From DASQEH01 sp035633755 (GTDB taxonomy: Bacteria > Actinomycetota > Actinomycetes > Propionibacteriales > Nocardioidaceae): a stretch of 64,000 nucleotides of DNA. The stretch's first letter is position 1. Each line of letters starts with the position of its first letter. The notes beneath the pieces are model-generated. The model was not told the DNA's origin, ran no database searches, and saw only the letters and a program-made list of their open reading frames with translations. The stretch is from assembly GCA_035633755.1 (NCBI GenBank), contig DASQEH010000031.1, forward strand, positions 1-64,000, read 5' to 3'. This document shows positions 8,044 through 17,032 of this stretch, in pieces. Both the position numbers and the translations under genes were made by a program.

Positions 8044-9138
8044 GTGTCCCACGACCTGCATGACCACCCGCGTCGGCCCTGGACGAAGCGGATGGCCCTT
8101 ACCAGCGCAGGGGCTGCGGTGCTGCTCACGGCGGGCCTCGGCGGCTCTCCCGGACAAGCCGACCCCGGCTCGCGACCACAGCCGGGTGACAGGCCGACCA
8201 TCTCCGAGGTCGAGGCCACCATCGAGAGACTGCACCACGAGGCCGAGGTCGTCTCGGAGGAGCTCAACGCGGCCCGTGTACGGGCCACCAACGCGAGGTC
8301 CGAGCTCAAGGTCCTGCGAGCCGACGTGAAGTTCAAGCGCGACGCGGTCGAGACCTTACGCACGCTGCTCATCGGGCAGGCGCTCGACGACTATCAGAAC
8401 GCCGCGGGACTGACCACGACGACGTCGTTCTTGCTGTCGGAGGATCCCGACACCTTCTTCGCCGACGTGGCCAACGCCTCGGTCGACTCACGGCAGCAGG
8501 CTCAGGTACTGACACGGTTCTCCGACCAGGTGAGCGCCCTAGCGGCTCAGGTAAGCCGTGCGCGTTCCACCGTTGTGGAGGTCGAGACTGAGACGGCGGA
8601 GATCGCTGAGCACAAGTCCGCACTCGCAGACAAGATCGCAGAGGCCGAGCGGCTTCTCGAGGAGCTCGAAGACAAGCAGCGGGCCCGCCTGCTCGCCCTG
8701 CAGGAAGAGCGGGAGCGTGAGGCGGAGCTGCGCAGCGAGGCGCAGCTGAGCCGCGCCGCCCCGCGGCCCACATCGACGGGCGCCGCCTCCGGTAGCGCGG
8801 CCATCGCTGTGCGGACGGCTTTGGCCCAGGTTGGTGATCCCTACGTCTACGGTGCCGCCGGTCCAGACTCGTTCGACTGCTCCGGGTTGACCATGTACGC
8901 CTGGGCGGCAGCAGGGGTGTCGATCTCGCACGCGTCCTCGATGCAGCCGAGCGAGGGCACGCCGGTGAGCATCTCCGAGCTCATGCCCGGTGACCTGGTG
9001 TTCTACTACTCGCCCATCTCCCATGTCGGGATGTACATCGGCAACGGTCAGATCGTGCACGCGTCGAACCCGAGTTCGCCGGTCGAGGTCGTGCCGCTCG
9101 ATTTGATGCCGATCGCGACGGCGGTAAGGATCGGCTGA
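8044..9138 (+). CDS. Secreted NlpC/P60 peptidoglycan hydrolase (RipA-like)
   Basis: A 364-residue exported D,L-endopeptidase that would cut stem peptides of peptidoglycan. Order: a signal segment MALTSAGAAVLLTAGLGGSPGQA, a long coiled coil over about residues 45-230, then NlpC/P60 with catalytic Cys in DSFDCSGLTMYAW and His in SPISHVGMYIGNG plus IVHAS. GTG 8044 follows GGAG and fits the signal peptide; the frame is open further upstream, but that part looks non-coding. The coiled coil resembles the autoinhibitory or FtsEX-contacting region of RipC/PcsB-type hydrolases; that link is inference. Confidence 0.92.
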   Translation: MSHDLHDHPRRPWTKRMALTSAGAAVLLTAGLGGSPGQADPGSRPQPGDRPTISEVEATIERLHHEAEVVSEELNAARVRATNARSELKVLRADVKFKRDAVETLRTLLIGQALDDYQNAAGLTTTTSFLLSEDPDTFFADVANASVDSRQQAQVLTRFSDQVSALAAQVSRARSTVVEVETETAEIAEHKSALADKIAEAERLLEELEDKQRARLLALQEEREREAELRSEAQLSRAAPRPTSTGAASGSAAIAVRTALAQVGDPYVYGAAGPDSFDCSGLTMYAWAAAGVSISHASSMQPSEGTPVSISELMPGDLVFYYSPISHVGMYIGNGQIVHASNPSSPVEVVPLDLMPIATAVRIG

Positions 9139-9161
9139 CTCCCACGGCGCTCGTCCCGGCC

Positions 9162-10442
9162 ATGTCGAAGGCTGTCGCCGTTGCACTCGTCATCGCGATG
9201 AGTGCAACGCTGGCTGCGTGCGACGGCAGCTCCGGCGCGAGGAGCCCTCAGCACACGGCGACAGTTCCGGTCGAGGGCGATCCTCCCTCGGCGGCTGTCC
9301 CGGTGAAGTATGACCTCCCTTCGGGGCAGGCGCGCGAGGTGATCGCCGCCCAGCAGGCGGCGCTGCGCACCAGCAACGCGGCCGCCTTCGCTCGAACGTG
9401 GGCGCCTGGCCCGCGCGGTGGGCGCCAGCGAGGCCGGGCCGTGGCCGCCAACCTCCATGCGTTGGGGGTGACGGCCATCCAACTGCGGTTGGTGGCGGCC
9501 AGCCGCACGTCGACTGGGCCCAGCCGCGCCGACTCCCACGTCTGGGAGCGTGACGTCAACGTGCATTGGTCGCTGACGCCGGAGGTCGCGGCTCGGGTAA
9601 CCAGCAGGCTCCGATACACGTTCGTCAGCAAGCGCAGTCGCCTCTACGTACGGGCGGTGACGGTGCCCCGAGGGGAGCCGGCACCGCCGTGGCTGGCTGA
9701 CCGGTTGCATGTGCGTCGAGGCTCCGACGTCCGGGTGGCCACGGCGACGACGCCGGGCGACGCGACTCGGCTGCACCGCCTGCTCAAAGTGGCCAACCAT
9801 GACATCGCGCCACTCGGACTCCAGCACGACTCGGTTGTGCTCGCCTATCTGCCCGCGACGGCGAGCCAGTTCGGCGAGGCCCTCGGCGCGGCGCCGCAGG
9901 AGTACGACGGCATGGCCGCCGTGACCACCACCCTGGCCGGGTCGGATCGTCCTCGCGCTCCGATGGCGATCATCATCAATCCGCGAGTCTGGCCGCGCCT
10001 TCGTCCGATCGGCGCGAGGGTGGTGCTGACGCACGAGGCCGTTCACGCCCTGACGGGTCCGGTGACCCTCGACATGCCAGCGTGGCTGGTTGAAGGCTTC
10101 GCCGACGACGTGGCGATCCGCGCTGCCGGCGTCCCGCTTGCGGTCGCGGCTCGTCAGGCGCTCGGCAGTGTTCGGCGGCGGGGGGCGCCGGATCGGCTAC
10201 CGACCGAGCGAGACTTCTCCGGTGAGCGGTCGGAGCTGGAGCGCGCGTATCAGCTCTCGCGGCTGGCGATGTGCGCCATCCGGAACGTCCACGGTCAACG
10301 CGGCCTGGTGAGCTTCTACCGGCACGTCGCCACCGGTCGTGGCGGCGTCGCGGCAGCCCTGCATCGGGAGCTCGCGACATCGCGCGACACGCTCACCCGG
10401 CAATGGCGTAGCCATCTCTTAAGGTTGGCGAGTGCAGGGTAG
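9162..10442 (+). CDS. Putative lipoprotein metallopeptidase (HEAVH)
   Basis: A 426-residue exported lipoprotein: hydrophobic leader with lipobox LAAC (Cys20), a Ser/Gly/Pro linker, a domain with an NTF2-like look, then a gluzincin-type zinc site VLTHEAVHALTG with the downstream glutamate in PAWLVEGFADDVA. This arrangement fits M1/M61-like peptidase domains found in actinobacterial lipoproteins. It starts 23 bases after the NlpC/P60 gene and overlaps the M48 protease gene by 11 bases. Substrate unknown. Confidence 0.8.
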   Translation: MSKAVAVALVIAMSATLAACDGSSGARSPQHTATVPVEGDPPSAAVPVKYDLPSGQAREVIAAQQAALRTSNAAAFARTWAPGPRGGRQRGRAVAANLHALGVTAIQLRLVAASRTSTGPSRADSHVWERDVNVHWSLTPEVAARVTSRLRYTFVSKRSRLYVRAVTVPRGEPAPPWLADRLHVRRGSDVRVATATTPGDATRLHRLLKVANHDIAPLGLQHDSVVLAYLPATASQFGEALGAAPQEYDGMAAVTTTLAGSDRPRAPMAIIINPRVWPRLRPIGARVVLTHEAVHALTGPVTLDMPAWLVEGFADDVAIRAAGVPLAVAARQALGSVRRRGAPDRLPTERDFSGERSELERAYQLSRLAMCAIRNVHGQRGLVSFYRHVATGRGGVAAALHRELATSRDTLTRQWRSHLLRLASAG

Positions 10443-11700
10443 GTCCCGCGCGCTGATCGTGGCCTGGATCGGGCTACTGGTCACCGGCGCCACGTTCGTC
10501 GGGCTCGCGGCCTTCCTGACGCCTTGGGACGCGCTGCAGGGGGCCACGAGTGGGGCGTCGGTGACCTCCTACTTCACCGATGCGCAGATCGCACGGTCCG
10601 ACGAGTTCTTCGCCCGTGCCCGCTGGCCGTCGTGGATGAACCTGGCTATCGGTCTGCTGGCCCCAGTCGTGCTCGGCTTCACCTCTGCCGGCCGGCTCCT
10701 GGTGGTCGCGGTACGCAGGCGTATCCGCCGTTGGGGGTCTCAGGTGGTTGCGCTCACCGCCCTGATCCTCGGCGTCCAGCGACTGGCAACGCTTCCGGGG
10801 GCGATCTGGAGCGAGCGTGTGTCTCGGGCCTATGGGTTGTCCACCCGCAGCTGGGCGTCATGGACGCTGGATGTGGCGAAGGCGTGGGGCCTGGGCGTCC
10901 TCATCACTAGCGTGGTCCTGCTGATTCTCGTCGGCCTTGCCCGGCGTTTCACGCGCAGCTGGTTCCTGGCGGCAGCGGTAGGAGCCGCTGCCCTCGTCGT
11001 CGGAGGATCGTTCGCCTACCCGGTGGTCATCGAGCCGGCCTTCAGCCGGTTCACCTCGCTCAGCCCAGGGCCGTTGCGTGACTCGCTGTTGACAATGGCT
11101 CAGCGCGACGACGTGGAGGTCTCGGACGTGCTCGTCGCCGATGCGTCCCGGCGCACGACCGCGCTGAATGCCTACGTCTCAGGCTTCGGGTCGACCAAGC
11201 GCATCGTCATCTACGACACCTTGCTTCGGTCCCGGACCCCCGACCGTCAGATCGAGCTGATCGTCGCGCACGAGCTCGGTCATGCCCGCCGAGACGACGT
11301 CTTGGTAGGCACTCTCGAAGGCGCTGTGGGTTCTGCGGCGGCGGTGTTCGCGCTGTTCATCGCCTTGAAGCCCGAGCGGCTGCGCAGCAAGGTCGGCGCC
11401 GGCTCCGTGGGCGACCCTGCGATCGTCCCCGTCGTGCTCGCCCTGGTGGCCGTGGCCTCGTTGCTGTCCCTTCCGGTCCAGAACACGATCAGTCGGCACA
11501 TCGAGGCGCGGGCTGACATGCACTCCCTGGAGCTGACGGGCGACCCTGACGCCTTCATCGAGATGCAGCAGCGGTTGGCGGTGACCAACCTGAGTCACCT
11601 GAAACCCAACCCTGTCCTCAGCTTCTGGTTCAGCAGTCATCCGCCTACCCTGGTTCGGATCGCGCTGGCCCAGGAGTGGCAGCGCGCGCGGGCGTCGTGA
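10432..11700 (+). CDS. M48 family membrane metallopeptidase (Ste24-like)
   Basis: A 422-residue integral membrane zinc protease resembling CAAX prenyl protease 1/Ste24. Four or five membrane spans precede the catalytic motif IVAHELGHARRDDV at about residue 278, with more spans after it and EARADMHSLELTGDPDAF as the third-ligand region. Length is typical for Ste24-type enzymes. GTG 10432 lies 6 bases after TAAGGT, a possible extra leaderless promoter inside the upstream gene. The stop overlaps the GTG of the next gene. Bacterial substrates of this group are mostly unknown. Confidence 0.9.
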   Translation: MQGRSRALIVAWIGLLVTGATFVGLAAFLTPWDALQGATSGASVTSYFTDAQIARSDEFFARARWPSWMNLAIGLLAPVVLGFTSAGRLLVVAVRRRIRRWGSQVVALTALILGVQRLATLPGAIWSERVSRAYGLSTRSWASWTLDVAKAWGLGVLITSVVLLILVGLARRFTRSWFLAAAVGAAALVVGGSFAYPVVIEPAFSRFTSLSPGPLRDSLLTMAQRDDVEVSDVLVADASRRTTALNAYVSGFGSTKRIVIYDTLLRSRTPDRQIELIVAHELGHARRDDVLVGTLEGAVGSAAAVFALFIALKPERLRSKVGAGSVGDPAIVPVVLALVAVASLLSLPVQNTISRHIEARADMHSLELTGDPDAFIEMQQRLAVTNLSHLKPNPVLSFWFSSHPPTLVRIALAQEWQRARAS

Positions 11701-12896
11701 CTGCCAGCGCCGCCCGCGGGCAGTCGGCGCCTCTGATGGGGGGCCGGGGAGCCGGCCGGATCCTGGTGGTCACGAACGACTTCCCCCCACGGCGCGGCGG
11801 AATCGAGTCGTTCGTGTTCTCCCTGTGCAACGGCCTGCCGTCCGCCGACGTCGTGGTCTACACCGCGGCGATGGCTGGTTCAGCGGACCTCGACTCGTCC
11901 GTGGACTACCCGGTGATCAGGGACCGCAGCCGTACTCTGCTCCCATCCCGGCGGCTGGCGCGCGAGGTGCGCAGGACCGCACGAGAGTTCGGCTGCACAC
12001 GCGTCGTCTTCGGTGCGGCGGCCCCGCTTGGCCTGCTGGCGCCCCACCTCCGCACGGCCGGCATCGGGCGCATGGTCGCGTTGACCCACGGCCACGAGGT
12101 GTGGTGGGCCACCACACCGGGTTCTCGCTCGCTTCTGCGCCGGATCGCTGCCGAGGTTGACGTCGTAACCTATGTCAGCGAGTACTGCCGACGCGAGATC
12201 GGGCGCGCGTTGCCTGTCGATGCAGCCGCGCGGATGCGTCGGCTGTCACCCGATGTCGACCTCGAACGTTTCGGCGCCGCCGTCCCCGCAGGTCTCGAGT
12301 GGCGCGGCCGTTGGCAGGTCGGCGATCGACCGGTCGTGCTCGCGGCCTCGCGGTTGGTGGCCCGCAAGGGACACGACGTGCTGCTCGAGGCGTGGCCGCG
12401 CGTGCTTGCTTCCTGCCCCCGCGCGGTCCTGGTCATCGTGGGGGATGGTCCGCGGCGGCGCATGCTGCAGCGCAGAATCTCGCGCCTGGCCATCACAGGG
12501 TCGGTACGGCTGATGCCCAGCGTGGGGTGGGATGACATGCCGGGGATCTACGCTGCCGCGAGCGTCTTCGCGTTGCCATGCCGCACCAGGCGACGAGGCC
12601 GCGAGCCTGAGGCGCTCGGCCTCGTCTTCCTGGAAGCCGCTGCCTCACGGTTGCCCGTGGTCGCCGGCCGCTCCGGCGGTGCACCGGAGACCGTGGTGGA
12701 TGGCGTCACCGGTCATGTCGTCAACGGTCGCGATGCCGTGGCAGTGGCCGCGGCCATCTCCTCTGTGCTCACCCGACCGGAGCTGGCGAACGCGATGGGC
12801 ATGCGGGGGCGCGCATGGGTCAGCGAGCACTACTCGGGCCGCGCGGTTTACGCCTTGCAGACGGCGCTCACCGATGGTCGTACCGGAGCTGCCTAA
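11697..12896 (+). CDS. GT4 glycosyltransferase, PimB'-like mannosyltransferase
   Basis: A 399-residue GT-B enzyme. The N-terminal domain has VVTNDFPPRRGGIESFVFSL and a HGHEVWW motif; the C-terminal nucleotide-sugar site shows AASRLVARKGHDVLLEAW and EALGLVFLEAAASRLPVVAG. These match the PimB' type, which adds the second mannose to phosphatidylinositol mannoside using GDP-mannose at the inner membrane face. GTG 11697 overlaps the upstream stop (GTGA); ATG 11736 is an alternative. Its end overlaps the convergent response-regulator gene by 4 bases. Acceptor assignment is from family resemblance. Confidence 0.88.
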   Translation: MTASAARGQSAPLMGGRGAGRILVVTNDFPPRRGGIESFVFSLCNGLPSADVVVYTAAMAGSADLDSSVDYPVIRDRSRTLLPSRRLAREVRRTAREFGCTRVVFGAAAPLGLLAPHLRTAGIGRMVALTHGHEVWWATTPGSRSLLRRIAAEVDVVTYVSEYCRREIGRALPVDAAARMRRLSPDVDLERFGAAVPAGLEWRGRWQVGDRPVVLAASRLVARKGHDVLLEAWPRVLASCPRAVLVIVGDGPRRRMLQRRISRLAITGSVRLMPSVGWDDMPGIYAAASVFALPCRTRRRGREPEALGLVFLEAAASRLPVVAGRSGGAPETVVDGVTGHVVNGRDAVAVAAAISSVLTRPELANAMGMRGRAWVSEHYSGRAVYALQTALTDGRTGAA

Positions 12897-13549
12897 CCCA
12901 CGTCGTGTGAGTCATCCGAGTGGCCGGTCTTGATCAAGCCGGCCTGAATGGCCTTCATGATCGCCTGGGCGCGGTTTCCGGCTCCCAGCTTCTCGTAGAT
13001 CTTGGAGATATGGGTCTTCGTCGTGGACTCGCTGATGAACAGCCGTCGAGCGATCGGCCCGACACCGAGCCCCTCGGCGAGGAGGTTCAGTACCTCTGTC
13101 TCGCGCGGGGACAGCTTCGGTCCACTGGGAGCCATCTGGCGTCGCATGGCGTTGGCCAGGTCCGGCGCGGTGAACGACCCCGGGGAGACCGCGGCATGAC
13201 GGGCAGCGGCGACGACGTCGTCGCTGCGGGCATCCTTCGGGACGAACGCCGAAGCGCCTGCCTCCAAGGCGGCGAAGAGATGGTCGTCTCCTGCGTACAT
13301 CGTGAGGACGACGAGGCCCATCTCCGGCCGCTGCCCGCGAAGGTTCTTGACCAGGTCGAGTCCGCTGCCGTCGGGCAGCCGGATGTCGCAGACAGCCACG
13401 TCCGGCTGATGCTCGTGCGCCATTCTCATCGCTTCGCGCACAGACGACGCTTCGGCGACGACGTTGAAGTCGGGATGTCTGTCGAAGCCGCGGCGCAGCC
13501 CCTGCCGGATCAGGTCGTGGTCATCGACCAGAAGTACGCTGTACGGCAT
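12893..13549 (-). CDS. NarL/LuxR-type response regulator
   Basis: A 218-residue regulator. The receiver carries DD9-10, phosphoacceptor Asp55 (VAVCDIRLPDGSG), Thr83 and Lys105 (FVPKDARSDD), so it is complete. The C-terminal LuxR helix-turn-helix reads LSPRETEVLNLLAEGLGVGP and ISESTTKTHISKIYEKLG. It overlaps the end of the histidine kinase gene by 29 bases and is translated after it. Expected to activate transcription on phosphorylation by that kinase; the stimulus is unknown. Confidence 0.95.
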   Translation of the reverse strand: MPYSVLLVDDHDLIRQGLRRGFDRHPDFNVVAEASSVREAMRMAHEHQPDVAVCDIRLPDGSGLDLVKNLRGQRPEMGLVVLTMYAGDDHLFAALEAGASAFVPKDARSDDVVAAARHAAVSPGSFTAPDLANAMRRQMAPSGPKLSPRETEVLNLLAEGLGVGPIARRLFISESTTKTHISKIYEKLGAGNRAQAIMKAIQAGLIKTGHSDDSHDVG

Positions 13550-15341
13550 TGATGCCTCCTGACTGCGCGGGTGGCTCCGGTGTCTGTGTGGGGACGAGAA
13601 CAGCAGTGATGGTCGTGCCGCCTTCCGGGCGATCGGCGATGCCGAGAACGGCCTGGATCTTGTCGGCACGCTCCTTCATGATGTGCAGGCCGTAGTGGTT
13701 CTCCTTGGGAGCGGCGCGGCCTACGCCGTCATCTTCGATGCGAATGTCGGCGAAGGGCGGCTCCACTCGGCAGGTGACCCAGAGGTTGCTCGCGTGTGCA
13801 TGCTTGGTGGCGTTGGACACCGCTTCTTGGGCGATGCGCAGGAGCTCGGTCTCGACATTCAGCTGCAGACGCGTGGCTGACTCCTCCAGCGTGATGTGCA
13901 CAGCGAGCCCCGAGGTCTTGCCCGCGTCGCGGACATAGTCGGCGAGGACCGATCCCAGACCGGTGGGGACGACGGTGCTTCTCAGGTCGAAGATGGACAG
14001 CCGCAGCTCGGTGACGATGCGGGTCAGCTCGTCTCGCAGCTCGATGAGTCCGGCCTGGTGGCCCTGGTCGCACTGGTTGAGGGACAACGCATCGACGAGG
14101 TAGCCCAACGAGGCGACGTCTTGGGCGATCCCGTCATGGATGTCGCGGGCCAGGCGCCTGCGCTCTGCCACGGTGGCCCCGGCGCGGACGTCGCTGAACA
14201 TGACGGCGGATGCCAACCGGTAGGCGGCCTGGTCGAGGTGGTGGCGAGCGGTGTCCAGGGTCTCGTCGGTGACCGCGCGAGGACCGTCGATCACCACAGC
14301 GCCAATGGCGCGGCCGGCCACTACGAGAGGGATGCTGGTGCGGTAATGGAACTGCCGGCCTGCCTGCGGCTGCGACTCCTGGACGGCCTTCAGGGAGCGC
14401 ATCGAAAGCGCCACCATGCTGTCGGACTCGTCTTCATTCGGGGCGAACTCGCCGCCATGGGTGGCGATGGAGGTGACGACTCCACCGTCGTCGCGGAGGA
14501 GGAGTGCTGCTCGAGTTCCCTCGAGCACTCGTAACGCCTGCTCCATGACCTGGGCACAGATGGTGTCCACGTCGACGCCCTCGGGTGAGTCCCGTGGGAT
14601 GTCCTGGAGGTTCTTCACGAGCCGTCGCGCTGAGTCCAGGGAGACGGCGGTGGCGCCACTGTTCATGTTCAGCTGCCAGATCGCGGCGACGTCAGCCAGA
14701 CGCTCTCGGGTGCGGCGGGTCCAGCGGGTATGGGCCCACGCGCCGAGCATGCTTGCCGCGCCTGCCGTCAGCAACCAGTACCCGGCGGAGGCGTCCACGT
14801 CGAGGGCGGGGATGATCAGATCGGTGTACAGGACGAGCAAGGTGGCAGTTTCAGCCATCACGGCGAGGGTGGCACCCGAGATGCATCGGTGCAGCCCGGC
14901 GAGCAGGGCCGGTGCGATGAGGTAGGCGAGGTAAGGCTGCTGCTGCGAATCGAAGCCGAGCTGCATCACCACCAAGGCCGCGGCGATCGCTGCCTCTGCT
15001 ATGAGCGCGTAGTAATAGGCGATATTCGACGTGCCGCGCAGAACCGCCCACAACGACATGACAGTGGCAAGGATGAGCAGGAGAGCGCCGGTCGGAGCCG
15101 AGGCCGCTGCCTGGCCGCTCAGTACGCTGAGCGTGAGGCCGGTGAGGAGGCAGGCGACGCGTACCGCGGCGTCAGCGCTGCCGTTCCACAAGCCGGTGGC
15201 CACGGCAGTCAAAGGCGTCACGGGACGCGTACTGTTCAAGGGGCGCGAACCGCCAGCGGCATCGTCGGCCGCGAGGCGCTCAGGCGCTGCGAGGTCGCTA
15301 GGCTGGCCCCGAGGAACCGAGCTGATGTCGATGTGGCCCAT
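13521..15341 (-). CDS. Sensor histidine kinase (HisKA_3/HATPase, GAF)
   Basis: A 606-residue kinase paired with the response regulator. It has about six membrane spans over residues 50-215, a GAF-like domain at about 240-390, the dimerisation and phosphorylation motif RRRLARDIHDGIAQDVASLG, and an ATPase domain with LRIAQEAVSNATKHAHA and IEDDGVGR. There is no obvious periplasmic sensor domain, so a membrane or GAF-bound signal is likely. ATG 15341 follows AGGACAGG; ATG 15386 is an alternative. The promoter at 15432-15460 would leave a leader of about 85 bases. Confidence 0.92.
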   Translation of the reverse strand: MGHIDISSVPRGQPSDLAAPERLAADDAAGGSRPLNSTRPVTPLTAVATGLWNGSADAAVRVACLLTGLTLSVLSGQAAASAPTGALLLILATVMSLWAVLRGTSNIAYYYALIAEAAIAAALVVMQLGFDSQQQPYLAYLIAPALLAGLHRCISGATLAVMAETATLLVLYTDLIIPALDVDASAGYWLLTAGAASMLGAWAHTRWTRRTRERLADVAAIWQLNMNSGATAVSLDSARRLVKNLQDIPRDSPEGVDVDTICAQVMEQALRVLEGTRAALLLRDDGGVVTSIATHGGEFAPNEDESDSMVALSMRSLKAVQESQPQAGRQFHYRTSIPLVVAGRAIGAVVIDGPRAVTDETLDTARHHLDQAAYRLASAVMFSDVRAGATVAERRRLARDIHDGIAQDVASLGYLVDALSLNQCDQGHQAGLIELRDELTRIVTELRLSIFDLRSTVVPTGLGSVLADYVRDAGKTSGLAVHITLEESATRLQLNVETELLRIAQEAVSNATKHAHASNLWVTCRVEPPFADIRIEDDGVGRAAPKENHYGLHIMKERADKIQAVLGIADRPEGGTTITAVLVPTQTPEPPAQSGGINAVQRTSGR

Positions 15342-15431
15342 GTCAACCTGTCCTGTAGTCGAGAGGTCTCGCGTGGTGGGCCTCATGGAATGCGGGAAAC
15401 GCAACAGCGCGACGAAGCAACGTTAACACCG

Positions 15432-15460
15432 TATGTAGCGATCGCATCACCGTCTGTCAA
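15432..15460 (-). promoter_or_regulatory. Promoter of the histidine kinase/response regulator pair
   Basis: On the minus strand TTGACA (15460-15455) and TACATA (15437-15432) are 17 bases apart, a near-consensus housekeeping promoter. It is the only strong promoter-like match in the 15342-15609 gap between the divergent kinase and SRPBCC genes; a TAGGGT box at 15557 may serve the plus-strand gene. Confidence 0.6.
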
Positions 15461-15609
15461 TACCCCCTCGCCCATTCGACTCCCAAACCGGCTGATACGA
15501 CACCGCATCGGGCGGTGCGCTGGCGAGGACGACGCGTCCGAGCGCACCGCGACCGGTAGGGTCGCTCCACGACGCCGAGCAGACGTCGGCCCAGGCGAGA
15601 GGCACGGAC

Positions 15610-16050
15610 ATGGCGGACCGCACGATGTCGTCCATCGTGATCGCTGCCGACATGGGGACGGTCATGGGCGTGATCGCCGACTTCGACCGCTATCCGCAGT
15701 GGGCCACCGGGGTGACGTCTGCCGTTGTCGTCTCAACGCGTCCTGACGGACGGGCTCGCGAAGTCGACTTCGTTCTCGAGGCCGCACCGATCAAGGATGA
15801 GTACACCCTGGTGTACGAGTGGAACGACGATGTCGAGGTGACGTGGACGCTCGCTCGGGCGAAGATGCTTACGTCGATGGAAGGCGCCTACCGACTGCGT
15901 CCACGACAAGGCGCGACCGATGTCACCTATGAGCTGTCGGTGAGCTTGAGCATCCCGATGATCGGGATGCTCAAACGCAAGGCTGAAAGGGTGGTCATCG
16001 ACACTGCCCTCAAGGGGCTGAAGCAACGAGTGGAGTCCCTCTCCGGGTGA
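15610..16050 (+). CDS. SRPBCC (polyketide cyclase/Coq10-like) family protein
   Basis: A 146-residue START/SRPBCC-fold protein: SSIVIAADMGTVMGVIADFD, YPQWATGVTSAVVVS and a final helix ERVVIDTALKGLKQRVESL. These bind hydrophobic ligands; a specific one cannot be read from sequence. ATG 15610 follows GAGAGG. The gene lies 46 bases before the ROK glucokinases, an arrangement I recall from other actinobacteria. A perfect 25-base palindrome sits inside it at 15948-15972. Confidence 0.85.
   Translation: MADRTMSSIVIAADMGTVMGVIADFDRYPQWATGVTSAVVVSTRPDGRAREVDFVLEAAPIKDEYTLVYEWNDDVEVTWTLARAKMLTSMEGAYRLRPRQGATDVTYELSVSLSIPMIGMLKRKAERVVIDTALKGLKQRVESLSG
15948..15972. repeat. Perfect 25-base palindrome inside the SRPBCC gene
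   Basis: GAGCATCCCGA and its exact reverse complement flank the 3-base centre TGA. It encodes the segment SIPMIGML. It could fold as a hairpin in mRNA or be an intragenic protein-binding site, or it may be coincidence of coding. Confidence 0.6.
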
Positions 16051-16096
16051 CCCGGAGTCGAGGTGTTCGGGTGGCAGGCTCGCGGAGGAGGAACGG

Positions 16097-17032
16097 ATGG
16101 GATTGACAATAGGCGTCGACGTCGGTGGTACGAAGATCGCCGCGGGAGTCGTGTCCGAGGACGGACGCATCCTCGAAGAGCAACGGAAGAAGACCCCAGC
16201 GCGCGACACGGCGGCGACCCTGGCAGCCATTGTGGCTGTGATCCGTGAGCTCTCCGAGCGGCATGACGTCGAGGCGGTCGGGATCGGCGCTGCCGGCTTC
16301 GTGGGCAGAGACCGCTCGACCGTGCTGTTCGCACCCAACCTCGCCTGGCGCGACGAGCCTCTCGGCTCCGCTGTGCACGCAGCGATCGATCTGCCGGTCG
16401 TCGTGGAGAACGATGTGAACGCCGCCGCATGGGGGGAGTTCCAGTTCGGTGCGGGCGAGGACGTCGACGACGTGCTCATGGTGGCCGTCGGCACCGGCGT
16501 CGGCGGTGGCATCGTCATCGACGGTCAGCTGATGCGCGGTTCCTTCGGTGTTGCCGCTGAGATCGGCCATCTGCGCGTCGTACCCCAGGGCCTGCCCTGC
16601 GGCTGTGGGCGGCACGGCTGCTGGGAGCAGTACGCGAGCGGCCGGGCGCTGGTCCGGCAGGCTCGGAGTCGCGTCTGGGACGGCGACCCACTGCTGGGCC
16701 TCGCCGGAGGCGACCCCAACCGCATCACCGGTCCCATGGTCACCGAGGAGGCGAAGTCCGGCGACGCCCTCTGCATATCCCTGTTGGCTGACCTCGGCTA
16801 CTGGCTCGGCGCGGGTATCGCCAGCCTGGCCGCCGTGCTGGACCCCGGCGTGGTGGTTCTCGGCGGCGGTGTCTCCGAGGCTGGCGACCTGCTCCTGGCG
16901 CCGGTGCAGCGGTCGATCGACAACCACCTGCCCGCCGGGGACAACCGGCCCAACTTGCACCTGCGGACCGCGACCCTCGGAAACGAGGCGGGATTGATCG
17001 GCGCTGCCGACCTCGCCAGAATTCGCTCGTGA
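16097..17032 (+). CDS. ROK family glucokinase (first of tandem pair)
   Basis: Phosphorylates glucose with ATP. The 311 residues show the ROK phosphate site GVDVGGTKIAAG, catalytic Asp in ENDVNAAAWGE, the loop VGTGVGGGIVIDG and the zinc-binding CGCGRHGCWEQYAS signature; length is typical. ATG 16097 follows GGAGGAGG. The product ends where the second ROK gene begins, with a GTGA overlap, so the two are co-translated. Similar to actinobacterial GlkA; substrate specificity was inferred from family resemblance. Confidence 0.92.
   Translation: MGLTIGVDVGGTKIAAGVVSEDGRILEEQRKKTPARDTAATLAAIVAVIRELSERHDVEAVGIGAAGFVGRDRSTVLFAPNLAWRDEPLGSAVHAAIDLPVVVENDVNAAAWGEFQFGAGEDVDDVLMVAVGTGVGGGIVIDGQLMRGSFGVAAEIGHLRVVPQGLPCGCGRHGCWEQYASGRALVRQARSRVWDGDPLLGLAGGDPNRITGPMVTEEAKSGDALCISLLADLGYWLGAGIASLAAVLDPGVVVLGGGVSEAGDLLLAPVQRSIDNHLPAGDNRPNLHLRTATLGNEAGLIGAADLARIRS

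Noticed and set aside
13683..14534. Plus-strand open frames opposite the histidine kinase
   Set aside because: They mirror high-GC third-position bias of the kinase gene and have no domain or ribosome site.
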